64,000 nucleotides of DNA, taken from assembly GCA_027625915.1 (NCBI GenBank), contig JANTQA010000038.1, positions 442,001 through 506,000 of the forward strand, given 5' to 3'. The notes beneath the pieces were generated by a model. The model was not told where the DNA came from. It did not search any database and saw nothing but the letters and a program-made list of their open reading frames with translations. Every line of letters begins with the position of its first letter. Position 1 is the stretch's first letter. This DNA is from Anaeramoeba flamelloides. Taxonomy: Eukaryota > Metamonada > Anaeramoebidae. This document shows, piece after piece, positions 11,344-22,539 of the stretch. The position numbers and the translations under genes are program-made.

Positions 11344-12495
11344 ATGGATCCATGCTGCTTTCAACTCTCCGGTCTGGGCACCGTCAAGCCCAAATTAGGG
11401 AAATACCTTACCGCGCAATACCCATATCACGTGCAGCCAGTTCAGTGCTGCTCCTCGATGGGGATGATAACATCGAATGTCTGCGCGAGTAGCGAGGATT
11501 TCAACACGTGCCCCAAATGCGAAAGCACCACTAATGGCGGCAAATGTAATACATCAAGCCTGAAAGAGTCGAGTGCCTATTTGTCCAAAAAGGAAAAATC
11601 AAACTTGTTGAATTGCTTAGTTCAGGCTTTGGAAATCCAAAATACCCAATCACCTTTGATCAAGGAGAATTCGAATTTGAAATTAAAAAGTATTCCCTGT
11701 TTAAAAAATATCAGATTTGAAAAAAAGGAATTCCTTGCAAGAAACGTCAACAGCCATTTGCAACAGCTCCACAGCGCCGAAAATGAGAAAAAAAGCCCAA
11801 ATGGGAAGCACGACGAGCAATTGTATTTTGGTGAAAAGTGTGATTGCAAGTTCGACAATTTCAACAATTTGACAAACAACCAGCTCGTGGGTGTGCTCAA
11901 CCAGAGAAAACGGTTCCCAAAGGAACGAAAGAAAGCAAGCACCAAAAAAAAGAAATACATTATCAAAATCAAGAAAAGAAAGGGCAAACAAAGCGCCTCC
12001 ATCTCGAACAAAAACCCAAATTTGACTGTTAGCACAGCCACAAACACAAATCTGAAACCAAACACAGTCAAAATTTGCTCGCTGAAAACAAATTTCACTT
12101 GCGGCCGTGGGTGTGGTCTTGTTGAATCGAAAAAACAAACAAATACCAAGTTGTCCAAGAACCAGATCAAAACAGAAAAGGAAAATCAAAGCAAAGACCC
12201 CCAGAAAAAAACAACCCGGCGTTACAGGCGTTGGTCGACACGCGCTGAATGGTCTAAACACCGAAGAGAGGCCAACAGGATCAGTGCAAGGCGCTGCCGA
12301 GCAAGACGCAAACAGTATCTTACCGAGCTCGAAACTGAATTGCAAATACACAAAAACGGGATTAATGCAATCACTGGCCTAATAAATATGGCAAAAACCC
12401 AAAATACCTTTTCCTTAAATGAATTTATTCTTAATTTGGAAAACACTATAGAACAGATACACAAAGAATCCAATGGCGACATTAAGCAAATGTAG
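11344..12495 (+). CDS. bZIP transcription factor with Cys-rich N terminus
   Basis: 383 residues, one exon. The C-terminal part carries a bZIP basic region: REANRISARRCRARRKQYL, with N311, the N-x7-R spacing to R319, and C318 in the CRAR context. The zipper is poor: L329 sits where expected, but the next heptad positions are H336, I343 and A350, so the dimer helix may be short or selective. The first 70 residues hold many Cys, including CPKC and paired CC, suggesting metal or redox sensitivity. The middle is Lys/Asn-rich with a strong basic stretch (about 195-220) suited to nuclear import. It should act in the nucleus as a DNA-binding regulator whose targets are unknown. An AATAAA lies about 10 bases past the stop. 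Large antisense frames here are shadows. Confidence 0.8.
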   Translation: MDPCCFQLSGLGTVKPKLGKYLTAQYPYHVQPVQCCSSMGMITSNVCASSEDFNTCPKCESTTNGGKCNTSSLKESSAYLSKKEKSNLLNCLVQALEIQNTQSPLIKENSNLKLKSIPCLKNIRFEKKEFLARNVNSHLQQLHSAENEKKSPNGKHDEQLYFGEKCDCKFDNFNNLTNNQLVGVLNQRKRFPKERKKASTKKKKYIIKIKKRKGKQSASISNKNPNLTVSTATNTNLKPNTVKICSLKTNFTCGRGCGLVESKKQTNTKLSKNQIKTEKENQSKDPQKKTTRRYRRWSTRAEWSKHRREANRISARRCRARRKQYLTELETELQIHKNGINAITGLINMAKTQNTFSLNEFILNLENTIEQIHKESNGDIKQM

Positions 12496-13719
12496 AACCA
12501 ACAAAATAAATACCACATTGTTTTTTTTATTTTCAAGAATGAATTTGACGATAATTGCGTTTTCCTTTTCTTTTGAAGTTTTAAGGGAGCTTGCTATTTC
12601 CTTCTTGCAATCTTGAAAATTTCCATTTTTGCCTTACTCTTTCTTCTTACATTTCTTTTTTTTTCTTTTTTTTTATTTATTTTTGTTTCTGAATGACTGA
12701 TTTTGAAATTTGAAGGTTTGATTAAAAATTGAAACAAATCTTTCACAAATGATTTTCAAAATTGAATACGCAAGAAATTAGCTATTTTTTGCAATAAATT
12801 CTCAGAACTTTTTTTTATTAGATCCTTATTTTAAGGATAGATAAAAATAAATTAATTCTCAAAATATATTTTATGTTACAGGACTAAATTTTTTTAAAAT
12901 TAAAAGAAATCTTCTTAATGGGTATTATTTTTCAAAAATAAAATGAAATCTTTAAATGATCTTGAAAATATTTTTTTTTTGTAATTTATCTTTTGGCTTA
13001 TGAAATGGATCGGTTAGCCTCATGAAGACAATTTTGTAATTTGAGTCTCTTTTTTGAAATCCAAAATTCACATGTTTTTAATATAAAATGAAAAAAAAGT
13101 AATCTATTATTTTTATTCGGAATTAAGTGTTTTCTTGGCAATGAGAAAACATATTTTTTCGTTTTATGTTGGAAATTATTGATTATGATTGAAAAATTTT
13201 TATTTTGTTATTATTTTTAATACAGTATATCCAAAGCTACTGTGAAAAATTTTCAATATCAAATTTTGATGCAATTATAGATTTCTAAAAAGTTCAATTG
13301 GAGAATAATAAAGCCGATATTAAAAAAAAAAATTCCTAAATGAGCCAATATCCAAGACTTTTTTATGATTTTCAAGAAATAAAATATTAGAACACAAAAT
13401 GACTCTAAACATAAAAAATTCGTTGATCAACGACATAAAATAATTTCTAAAAAAAAATGAATTTTTTTTTTCGATCATATCAGAAGTTTATTTTTCAGAT
13501 CAACTCATTTATTTCAAAAAAAATATTTTCAATATGCAATTTCTTATTTTTATATCCAACTTTTTAAAAATTTATATCAACATCAAACTTTGATATTGAA
13601 AAAAAATTAAAGGTAGCCTTGGAACAGCTGTAATTATTATTTTAATAATAAATCTCAGCCAATAAAAATAATTGGAGTATAGGTGATTTAATAAATAAAT
13701 ATTTAAAAGACACTTATCA
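12496..13719. other. AT-rich intergenic, no gene seen
   Basis: 3' flank of the bZIP gene, then A/T-rich DNA. No frame or RNA recognised. Confidence 0.4.
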
Positions 13720-14672
13720 AAAGTCTCTCAATTAAATTGAGATCAATTAAGTGACTCGTAAACTCAAAAAAATCTTCAAAGTAAATTTGATAACAAATTC
13801 AAAAAAAAAAATATTAGCATCTTGAAATTGAAAAACAAAGTAAAAAACAGATTATCACATGGGCAAACTTCACTTTTAATGCTATTTTCAAAAATGAATT
13901 AGTGTTTTTAAAATTTTGATCCATTTTCTCATTTTGAAAAACTCAAAATCTAACATATTTTTGAATTATGTTTAAAAAAATTATTTTCTTTTAAAAGAAG
14001 ATTGTAATCTTATTGTTTTTAAAGGAAATTTCCAAAAATACACTCTAAAAAATATTTCACTAAGTATGGAATAACCCAGTTTAAAAAATCTACTTAATTT
14101 TAAAAAAAGTACAAAAAATATTTTAAACTTTTTAAAAATATAATTTTTTGTTTCAAAGAAAAGTTCAAATCATTTTATTCTATTTATTAAATCAAAATAT
14201 ATAAGAAAAATAACCAAACAATAAAATTAAAAAGTCTCCCAAAATCCTTTTTTTTAAACCTAGGAAATTCAACTTACAATCCAAAGAAATACCTTATAAT
14301 TTGATTATTTATAATCATAATTAATAACCCAATCTTAATTTTTCCATTTTGTTATTATCAAAACTAAGATTAAATGTATCAATAGACTTGAAACTTATTT
14401 TACAATTTTTTCAAAGATTTTCAAATAATGATACCAATTCAAATTGATAATTCTAATAAAAAAAAATAACAGATAACACCAAATTACCCATTTTAAAACC
14501 AATAATTATCTGTTTATTCTCGAAATTTTTGTAAAAGGATAGTGAATAATCTTTGAAAAATAAATAAATTGAATAAATTTTTGTGAATAAAATAGACAAC
14601 CATTTTTTAGATCTTCAATTACTAACTTTTAAGGAAATGAGTTGTCATTTTTAAAAGAACCGATTTTCTCTA
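13720..14672 (+). repeat. dispersed repeat R1, copy 2
   Basis: Aligns by eye along its length with 33290-34450: AAAAATCTTCAA(A)GTAAATTT, TTTGATCCATTTT-like, AAATCTAACATATTT, CTCCCAAAAT and AATAACCCAATCTTAATTTTT. Identity looks near 70 per cent with many indels. No coding sequence. Confidence 0.5.
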
Positions 14673-14817
14673 AAGCCAGTTCCACTTTTAAGACACAAAC
14701 TTCAACGAAAATTAAGACACAAAATTTTGGATTCTAGTAAAATAATTTGTAAAAAAAAATTCCAAATTTTGTACCTTAATTTGAAATTTTTTTGTGCCTT
14801 AAATTTTAAACTGACTG
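14673..14817. mobile_element. palindromic TA-target MITE, shortened copy
   Basis: Starts AAGCCAGTTCCACTTTTAAG after TA and ends AAACTGACTG before TA. It is 145 bp against about 197 bp for the family, having lost part of the right arm. The same family is also found at 7249, 20995 and 23094. Confidence 0.6.
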
Positions 14818-15811
14818 TATTAAATTAACAGAAAAAAGATCTTGATCCTTTTTTGTATGTATTTTTTTCCTCAAATTAGAAATAGAAAAAAACCTCAAAA
14901 ATTTTTTATTTTTATGAAACCCCACTTTTTGAAATTAAGAGAGTCTGTACTGAACAAATAACATTAAAACTCAAACCTAAGTACTAAAACACAATAAAAA
15001 AAAACCAATTATTGAATCATAAATGTTACATATTTTTGTATAATGGTATCCTTGGGTAAATAATTACTTTATTATGGGAGTAAAAAAAAAAAAAAAAAAA
15101 CAATAAGAGTTACTAGCCCCTTAAGTAAAATATTTTTTAATGTTTATATTTTGAAAAGAATCATTTTCTTGTTTCCAAAAAAGAAAAAAAAATTCAAAAA
15201 AAAATTTGTTTTAATACTGTTTGGTCAAATTAACACGAACTCTTTTAACAATTAAAATCATTTTTATAAGAAAAAAAATGATTTTTTAATTTTGAGAATA
15301 AAATTACAAAATATCCAAATACTTTGAAGAAAATTTGATTTTATAAAATCGGATTTTATCTTAGAACTTAATCAAAATTTCTTGGTAAAACTTTAAAATA
15401 ACTTTAAAAATTGAAAAATTAAAAATATCATTCTTAAAAAAAAATACAATTATTCTAACAATTGTTAGAATAAATAATTTTTATTGATTAACCTCAAGTT
15501 TGATATCAAAAAATAAAAAAAATATAAATATAACTATTCCTAACAACAAAGATTTTTTGGATATTACTTTTGGGAATGGTAATAAATATGTGAAATTTTG
15601 TGATAATCTAGGAAATAAAACGAATTAAATCGTTCTCTTTTTCATAAAAAAATTTAAAAAAAAAAATGTTCTCACTGAAAAAAATATTCTTTTTTGCCTT
15701 TCTTAGTCAAATTTTTTATCACTTGAAATAAACAAAATTTGTAAGTAGAGAATATCATCAATAGCATATTTTAAAATTTTGCCTTTTTGTAGTGGAAGAA
15801 TGATCCCCTAA
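14818..15811. other. AT-rich intergenic, no gene seen
   Basis: Holds A runs up to about 18 bp. At 15107-15124 there is a stray TACTAGCCCCTTAAG, resembling the end of the 175-bp TTAA MITE, probably a solo end. Nothing else recognised. Confidence 0.4.
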
Positions 15812-17155
15812 GGGAGTAACTCCACCATAAGACACCATAAAAATTCGAAAGAGATGAGATAAGAGTATTTTATTTTAGTGGGGTGTGGTCAGAGATTCTC
15901 TAAAAATTTTTTTTAAAACATTATTTGATATTTTTTTTTAGTAATCTTCACTAATAAAAAAAAAAGATAATAAAATGATAAAATGTTTTTGATTTTTTTA
16001 TATAAATAAACTTAATTCAAAAAATTTAGGCACATTTTAAACAGTTAAAAGAATAGCAATACCACACTTTACTTTCAATTTTGAAATAATATTTGATTTT
16101 ACAAACTATTTCATTTTTTGTCTTTTTTGTTTTTATTTTCATTTCGTTTTTTTCAAGTTACGTAATCTGTTTACTTAGATCTGGATTTTTTTTCACTATC
16201 AGTAGAATGTTACTGTTGGGGTTCTTAAATTGAAAAATCCATATCCAATTGATAGATGGTATCAATCATTTGATCAATCAACAATTGTTAGTGAAATTTT
16301 AACGAATTTACCAATATATTTTTTGTTCAGCCCATATCATTATTTTGGACACATATCACTTTTGATTTTTGAGTTTTATATTGTTCTCTTTTGTTTGGGT
16401 GCAAATGATTACTTATTCAAGTATTAATACGATGTTACTTAAATGTGTTTTTATCTCATGTTTGGAAAAATATAAAAAATTGAGTTTTTGAATTCCTATT
16501 TTTGAAATTAGGTGTGTCCAAATTTTTGGAAAGGTGTTTAGTTTTTTTTTTGGGAGAAGATAATTTTAGATTCTTAGAATAAAACTTATAGCTATTTTAT
16601 GGTTTAAACTTTAAAAAAATATAATCATATCCACTTCTCCAATTCCACAAAATGTAAGTATTTAAAATCCTAACAAGTTATGTTATCGGATAATTATTAT
16701 TTTTTCGAATCCTTCTAGCTATTTAAGTCCCATTCATATTTCCTTTTGTGATTCTCTCGATTGTAATGTTGTTGTTCATTTTTAAAAAAATCCATTTATC
16801 CCAAATGTCACCAATAAAAAAATATTTATAATTTCTTTTTGTTTTCAGGATGAAAAAAATTCAAAAATGATGAAAAAATAAAAAATGAAAAAATTAAATG
16901 TTACAATAGAATGTTTTGATAAGGACAAAAAATAAGTCATTCAACATTAGAAACCCTATTTTAAGTATCTCAACTCAATATTCTATTATGGAAATTACCA
17001 TGAGACTTCGAAAAAAAAAATTATTAAAATCTAATGAATGAAACACTTTAAATAATAAAAATCAAGGGGTTACAACCAAAGTAAAAAATGTTATTTTCTG
17101 ATCCTTTTCAAAATTGCAAAAAAGTGAAAAATTTTCCTTTACCGTGACTACTCCC
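15812..17155 (-). mobile_element. TTAA-A transposon (about 810 bp) interrupted by a second element
   Basis: Ends are GGGAGTAACTCCACC (left) and GTGACTACTCCC (right). The right flank is TTAA and the left flank CTAA. Both outer parts match, in reverse orientation, the uninterrupted 818-bp copy at 29836-30653 over several hundred bp (for example ATTTTTATTATTTAAAGT and AACTTATAGCTATTTT). The extra 536 bp in the middle (16007-16542) is a different element. No transposase frame is seen, so it is non-autonomous. Confidence 0.8.
16007..16542 (+). mobile_element. about 535-bp TIR element nested in the TTAA-A copy
   Basis: Starts TAAACTTAATTCAAAAAATT and ends TGTGTCCAAATTTTTGGAAAGG then TGTTTA. Its interior matches 41928-42460 and 45801-46340 in the same orientation and 47845-48375 inverted (shared TTTCATT...TTACGTAAT, GATCAATCAACA-type words). 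It is nested: the TTAA-A copy at 29836-30653 lacks it at the equivalent position. A 65-codon frame inside is not conserved in the other copies. Confidence 0.75.
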
Positions 17156-17159
17156 TTAA

Positions 17160-17330
17160 GACACAAACATTAAAAGAAATTTAAGTGATAAAAACATGAA
17201 ATTAAGGCTCAAAATTCAGATTCTAGTAAAATAATTTGTAAAAAAAATTCCAAATTTTGTGCCTTTATTTGGGCTTTTTATTCCCCATTAAATTTCGTTC
17301 AAGTTCATGCATTAAAAGTGGAACTGGCTA
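17160..17330. mobile_element. palindromic TA-target MITE, left end lost
   Basis: Lacks the first 20 or so bases of the family. It begins within the ACACAAAC block directly after the TTAAG that closes the TTAA-A transposon, and ends TAAAAGTGGAACTGGCTA before TA. The family's own arm contains TTTTAAGG, a TTAA site, which may explain the junction. Confidence 0.55.
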
Positions 17331-18552
17331 TAATTTTATGTTTTTTTTTCTTTTTTTCTTTTTTGTCACAAATACTAAAAATAAAGAATCCAAAAAGTTT
17401 AAAAATAAATCATTAAATAATAAAAAAATTGAAGATTTGTACTTTCTTTTAATAGTAATATCAATTATTAAAAGCAAAATTTCATCTTGGAAAAAAAAAA
17501 GATCTAAATAAATGATCTAAATTATCTTGCAATCAAATTTTATGCCAGATAAACTATTAATAATTGTATGATTATTATTATTTATTCAAGTTATATCATT
17601 GTAAGAACTATATTAAAATTTGAGAAAACTATAAAAATTTAATTTCAAAATTCCTATTTAAAATTAAACCTCAAAAATAAAAAAAAAATTGCAACCTATT
17701 AGGGTTCTTGAATAACCAAAAAATGAACTACATTTAATCTAATCTATTAGTTCTAAAAAAAATATTTTTAATTCCAAATTGGATAAATATCAATACATGG
17801 AAGTCTAAAACTCTCAAATGATTGAATTTTTTTTTTTTTTTTTTAATAACTCATAATTTTCCCTATTAAAGTATTATGACTATTTAAACTTTAATATTTT
17901 TTGATTATTTGAAGTAAAAGAAGTGCAAATTTGCAAGACATTTTCCAGTAAAGAAGCCATTCTTTGAGTACGAATGATATTTTTGGATTTGGCTAGACCT
18001 TCGAACTTTAGAACAATTTTTAGGTTGAAAAAAACAATCATAAATATTAATACATTTATAAAAAAGACCTATTTTCGATTTTTACCAAATATAAAAACAA
18101 AACTTTCTTTAAATAGAAACTAGAAATAGTAAATTAAAGGTTTAATCAGATTTTCAAATTAAACATCATTCATAACTAAAAATGAGAGAATAATTTTCTA
18201 GTATTTGATTTGTTTTTTGAGAAAAAAGTTTTTTTAACAAAATAACTCACACTCGTTCTGAAATTTTGGATAAAAATCAGGGCTTATTTCAAAAATTGTT
18301 TTTTTTTTTTGAGTTGAATTCTAATACACTTCTTTTGATAGAGAGGATTTTTTTAAAGTTATCAAAAATCGAAAAGAACTATATTTTGTAAAGATATTCC
18401 TCTTCAATGTAATAAACCAGGGTTCAATTATTGAAAAAATTGAACAAAATGTTACTCTTTCTTTCCCATTTCCAGATAATTTCACTCCTAATAATCTCTT
18501 AAAGATGATCATTTTTTCTTTTTTAATTCCAAACAAAAAAGCACTCCTTATT
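17331..18552. other. AT-rich intergenic, upstream of prefoldin gene
   Basis: No gene recognised. The frame at 17257-17511 crosses the MITE end and is noise. The antisense frame at 18321-18536 shows nothing familiar. Confidence 0.4.
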
Positions 18553-19154
18553 ATGGAAATTTATGCATCAAAAAAAGTAATTGAATCTATTTATAGAGTC
18601 CAAGAAACTGTCAAAACACTTGAAGCAAAATATAGACATGCATCAAATGTCTTATATTATAAAAAAGATGATCACAAAAGAGCTTCTCTTGCTCTTCAGA
18701 CCTTAAAAAAACTTGACGAAAACGACATTACTTATCGATCATTTGGAATGATGTAAATAATGCTTTCTCTTTTTTTCACTCTTTTGTTATTTCAGTCCCC
18801 AAACAATGTCTTGAATACGACAAATCCTTTGTTTGAATTTTCAACAAAAAAAAAAAAAGAAAAAAAAAAAAGCAGAATATTCAGCAACAAATTTTTTCTT
18901 TTTCTTTTTTGATTTTTCTTTCTTTTTATCTATAACACAAAACAATAATTCTTTGAATACTTTTCATCAAAAATTAAAGGTTTATTCAAGTTCCAGCCCC
19001 AAAATTATTAGAATACAAGCAAGGTGTTGTTGATAATTTTGAAAAAGAAATCAAGCACTTAGAAAAGGAAATCGATACTATTGGGAAACAAATTATTCAA
19101 AACCAAGACAAACTTGTCAAACTTGTTGAAGGTGCAAAAAAGAAAAAAAATTAG
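18553..19154 (+). CDS. prefoldin beta-class subunit, probably PFDN1, two exons
   Basis: Joining 18553-18752 to 18980-19154 across a 227-bp intron (GTAAAT donor, TTAAAG acceptor) gives 124 residues, the usual size of prefoldin subunit 1. It has two long helical coiled-coil arms around the beta-hairpin segment TLKKLDENDITYRSFGMMFI (residues 50-69). The TYRSFGMMF motif is split by the intron and restored in phase, which supports the junction. Prefoldin is a cytosolic hexameric chaperone that hands unfolded actin and tubulin to CCT. The C terminus is a short Lys run. I chose the ATG at 18553 rather than 18505, because the extra 16 residues are hydrophobic and not family-like. PFDN2 and PFDN6 share the fold; the G-x-M-F tract favours PFDN1, but the class is surer than the number. 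Confidence 0.75.
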
Positions 19155-19794
19155 GCAACCATAACAAGATCATTTGAATTAATACCATAACAAAACACGA
19201 AAAATTTTTACAAAAAAACAAAAAACATCTCTTTTTTTTACATTAAATTCAAAAAAAAAAAAAACACAACAAAAAACCCACAATTGACAATAATGCTTTT
19301 TCTCTTTGTTTTTTCTTAAATTCGATCCTTTTTGTTGTAGAGATCTTTCAAATAAAAAGTTTCCTTTATCATTTTATTTTACATAAAGGAAGACAAAACC
19401 TTTTTTTTTACAATTTTATTTCTTTTTTAATAAAAGCCATTTGAAAAAAGTGAACAGACAGAATTTCACAGGTAGACTATCAAGAAGAAAAAAGTTTGTA
19501 ATATGAACAAGAACGATACTGTGAATAATTTCAAAACACCTGTTGTTTTTATACCTTTTCAAATGTCACTATTTTAGCAAACCCTTTTTGGACTTTCTTT
19601 GATCTCTTCTGGATTTTAAAAACAACTTTTATTCACATTTTATTTCTGCCAATTAATTACTGTAGTACACTAGTATTCAAACTTTCAAGAATCCAATAAC
19701 CCCAAATTTAATTTGAATTTTTTTCTGATGCCACAATGGCCAAGCAATTTGGGTAAATTCTTTTTTTTTTGTTTTTAAATTTACTAAGGATTCA
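19155..19794. other. intergenic, downstream of prefoldin gene
   Basis: 3' flank of the prefoldin gene with T and A runs. No gene or repeat recognised. Confidence 0.4.
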
Positions 19795-19949
19795 GGTTTA
19801 CAATCTCTGAAAATTTTTAAAAAGTACCAAATAAACAACTGGTAATATTTATACCAAGTTGATGATCGATCAGCAAAGAAGCAAAATTACAAATCATCAA
19901 CACCCAAGACAAGTATAATCCTTTTTTCCAGTTTCAGGGATTGTAAACC
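19795..19949. mobile_element. 155-bp MITE related to 4665-5220, TTAA target
   Basis: Starts GGTTTACAATCTCTGAAAAT and ends ATTGTAAACC, with TTAA on the right (19950-19953) and TTCA on the left. The right half repeats the arm of the 556-bp foldback: GATGATCGATCAGC, AACACCCAAGACAAG, ATAATCCTTTTTTC. It is an internally deleted relative. Confidence 0.65.
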
Positions 19950-20398
19950 TTAAGGTAAGACAATTTGAAGTTTTTTTGTCCAATGTTCCACTTTTGAATT
20001 AATTATTTATTTTAATTTTTTTAACAAATTACAAAAAAAGAAAAAAAAGAGATCAACAAAGAATTAGAGAAATTTGATTGGCTATTTATTCATTTTTGTA
20101 AAATTGGATACAAACCAGTGAAATCCTTTTTACTTTGATCATATTTTGCTAAATAGAAAAATCTAAAACTGAGGATAGGAATTTGAATGAAACAAGTTAT
20201 CAATTTGAAAAATTAGTATTTTATATATTTCTGAAATTGTTTTGGTGTGTGATTTGGGAATAAAAATAATCATTTTTTTTTTTCTCATTCTCATATCTCA
20301 TTGAATTCTCAAACTTTGGTCTATTACTTAATAAACTTCGTAAAAAATTTTTGTTAATAGTAATTTAAGGCTAGATTGTTCAATACTCTTATTTGATT

Positions 20399-20651
20399 AG
20401 GTTTTCTTGAGTTTTCTGTTTATTTTGTAAATCAACAGGTTTTTGTTAGGTTTTTTTGAGTTTTCTGTTTATTTTGAAAACCAAAAGATTTTCGTAAGGT
20501 TTTTTTTACTTTTCGAAATAAACAAAAATTTTAATAAATTTCCTGTTTATTTCTAAATTAAAAAAAACCTAGAACACTTCACATATAAAATAGAAAACCC
20601 CAAAAAAACCTAGAACACTTAACGAATAAAACAGAAAACCTCAAGAAAACT
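20399..20651. repeat. foldback of short direct and inverted repeats
   Basis: Two direct copies of TTGAGTTTTCTGTTTATTTT stand on the left. Two inverted counterparts stand on the right (each with AAACCTAGAACACTT; the last reads AAACAGAAAACCTCAAGAAA). The words for a related palindrome recur at 35306-35662. No coding. Confidence 0.55.
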
Positions 20652-20689
20652 GCAGTTCGATTTTTTTTAATTTCCGAATTCTGGAAAAC

Positions 20690-20763
20690 CACGGTATTCC
20701 ACAGCATTCTACGGTATTCTACGACACTCCACGACACCCCACAACACCCCACGACACCCCCAG
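20690..20763. repeat. 10-bp minisatellite, seven units
   Basis: Seven consecutive 10-bp units shift from CACGGTATTC, CACAGCATTC, TACGGTATTC, TACGACACTC to CACGACACCC, CACAACACCC, CACGACACCC. It is strikingly G+C-rich for this locus and sits directly after the foldback and a CTGGAAAACC word. Confidence 0.8.
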
Positions 20764-20994
20764 AATTATTAAACTTCTATTGAGAATTTTTTTACACAAT
20801 TAAAACATATTTTCCTTAGTTCGGGTGTTTAATAAAGATATTTAATCTTTTTTATTAATAATCTCAAAAATAATTTTAATGTCTAAAATAATTGAAAAAA
20901 AATTTTTTTTTATAATTCTGATATCCAGATTCGATGATTATTTTCATCAGCAAGGTAATTTCATGAAAATGTTACAAATCTTCTTTTATATCTA

Positions 20995-21191
20995 CAGTCA
21001 GTTCCACTTTTAAGGCACAAACATGCAACGGAATTTAAGGCACAAAAAAAATCTCAAATTAAGGCACAAAATTCAGATTCTAGTAAAATAAATTGAAAAA
21101 AAAAAAAATTCCAAAATTTGTGCCTTAATTTGAGATTTTTTTGTGCTTTAAATTTCGTAGCATGTTTGTGCCTTAAAAGTGGAACTGACTG
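20995..21191. mobile_element. palindromic TA-target MITE, best copy
   Basis: 197 bp, CAGTCAGTTCCACTTTTAAG ... CTTAAAAGTGGAACTGACTG, flanked by TA at 20993-20994 and 21192-21193. Almost the whole length is inverted repeat around an A-rich centre, with 'TTAAGGCACAAA' blocks twice per arm. CAGT ends with a TA target are the Tc1/mariner habit. Non-coding. Confidence 0.85.
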
Positions 21192-22539
21192 TAAATTATG
21201 TATTTTTGTAGATATTTTACAAAATTAGAATTTATTTCCATTCATTAAATGTGGATATTTATCTATTTATAAACTCCATTTCACCCAAAAGTTCCCAGCC
21301 TAAAATGATAATTTCACTTTATTTTTAAGAATCAGTCATACTCAGATTGTTTAGAAATACGAGAAATAATAAACTTCTTATTAGTATCGATACTCATAAA
21401 AGAAAAGACGGGAAAAACCATAAATTTCAAAAAAACAAAATATTAAATAATTTTTTAGTACCTTTCATTGGAACTTCTTGTGTAAAATTCTCAATTTCTC
21501 TTTGAAATTAAAATTTTTGAGAATAATATTTTTTGTATTGTAAATATCTTATTTTTAAAAGAACATACAAAGCCTAATTTTTCTTGATGTTAATTTGGAG
21601 TTTCAAGCATTTTTTTTTCAAATTTAATTGTTAAAAACAATAAAAAGTAAAAAGTAAAAAGCAAAATAAATCAAAAAAAAATATTTACAAAATGAGAAAA
21701 AAGGATTTGATCTAAAAATTGAAATTTTAGTTTGAGAATAATAATGAATCAAAATCCTAGAATATATTCTATTTCTTAAATAAAAATTAGCCCCCTTTGA
21801 CTGAAAAAGAGTTTATAATTTATAAAAATTCAATTTTTTTCAATAAAAGTTAAACCATTTTATTTTAAATAAGTTTTGTCTTTTTTTTTTTTTTTTTTTT
21901 TGAATTTAAAAGAATTAAAAATAATCAAATATTTAACTCCATTCTAGGAATTATATAAAATCACATTGCATTTTTTTAATTTATAGATTAAAAAGAAGAA
22001 GAAAAAAAAAAACTGTATTATTTTGAACTCTATAAAACATAAACACAACCCTTTATTGATATTTTCTTCAAAAGGTGTTATTTTCACAATTTTTTTGTAG
22101 TATTATTGATTTTTGTAGAGCATTGACGGGTGAATATATTTTCCAGAAACCATAATAATTGGGTGAAATCAAATCTTTTCTCTAATAGTATAAATTCAAG
22201 AAAGTCTAGGGATATTTTCAATCTAGTATATTTTCAAAATTATTAATCTGTTAATTATAAAGATGGATGCCTAATCCTAACATGATTTTTTTTAGATTTA
22301 CAATTTTTCTTTTTCTTTTCTTTTCCTTTTTTTTTTTACAAAAATGATATGAATCAGTTAAATAGAAACTAAAAAAATTAATTTTGAATTAATTTTAAGT
22401 TTCTTTTATTGATCAAAATTTCAACTGAATCAAAATTTGTCCTAGTATAATAAAAAAAGTCTTAGAGAATGTGAATATATTAATATTTATTCAGTAATTT
22501 TGTAATTGTTCCAAATATCAATGTTTTTGAAATCAATTT
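21192..22539 (+). repeat. dispersed repeat R3, copy 1, in AT-rich DNA
   Basis: About 21310-21850 aligns with about 48450-49040 in the same order: TCGATA(C/T)TCATAAAAGAAA, ACCTTTCATTG / CACTTTCATTG, ATATATTCTATTT, TGA(C/G)TGAAAAAG(A/T)GTTTAT(A/A). No gene seen in the remaining sequence to 22539. Confidence 0.5.

Noticed and set aside
11622-12351. Long antisense open frames (182 and 216 codons) under the bZIP gene
   Set aside because: They mirror the Lys-rich coding strand, giving Phe/Leu-rich nonsense. The sense strand has a clear bZIP motif.
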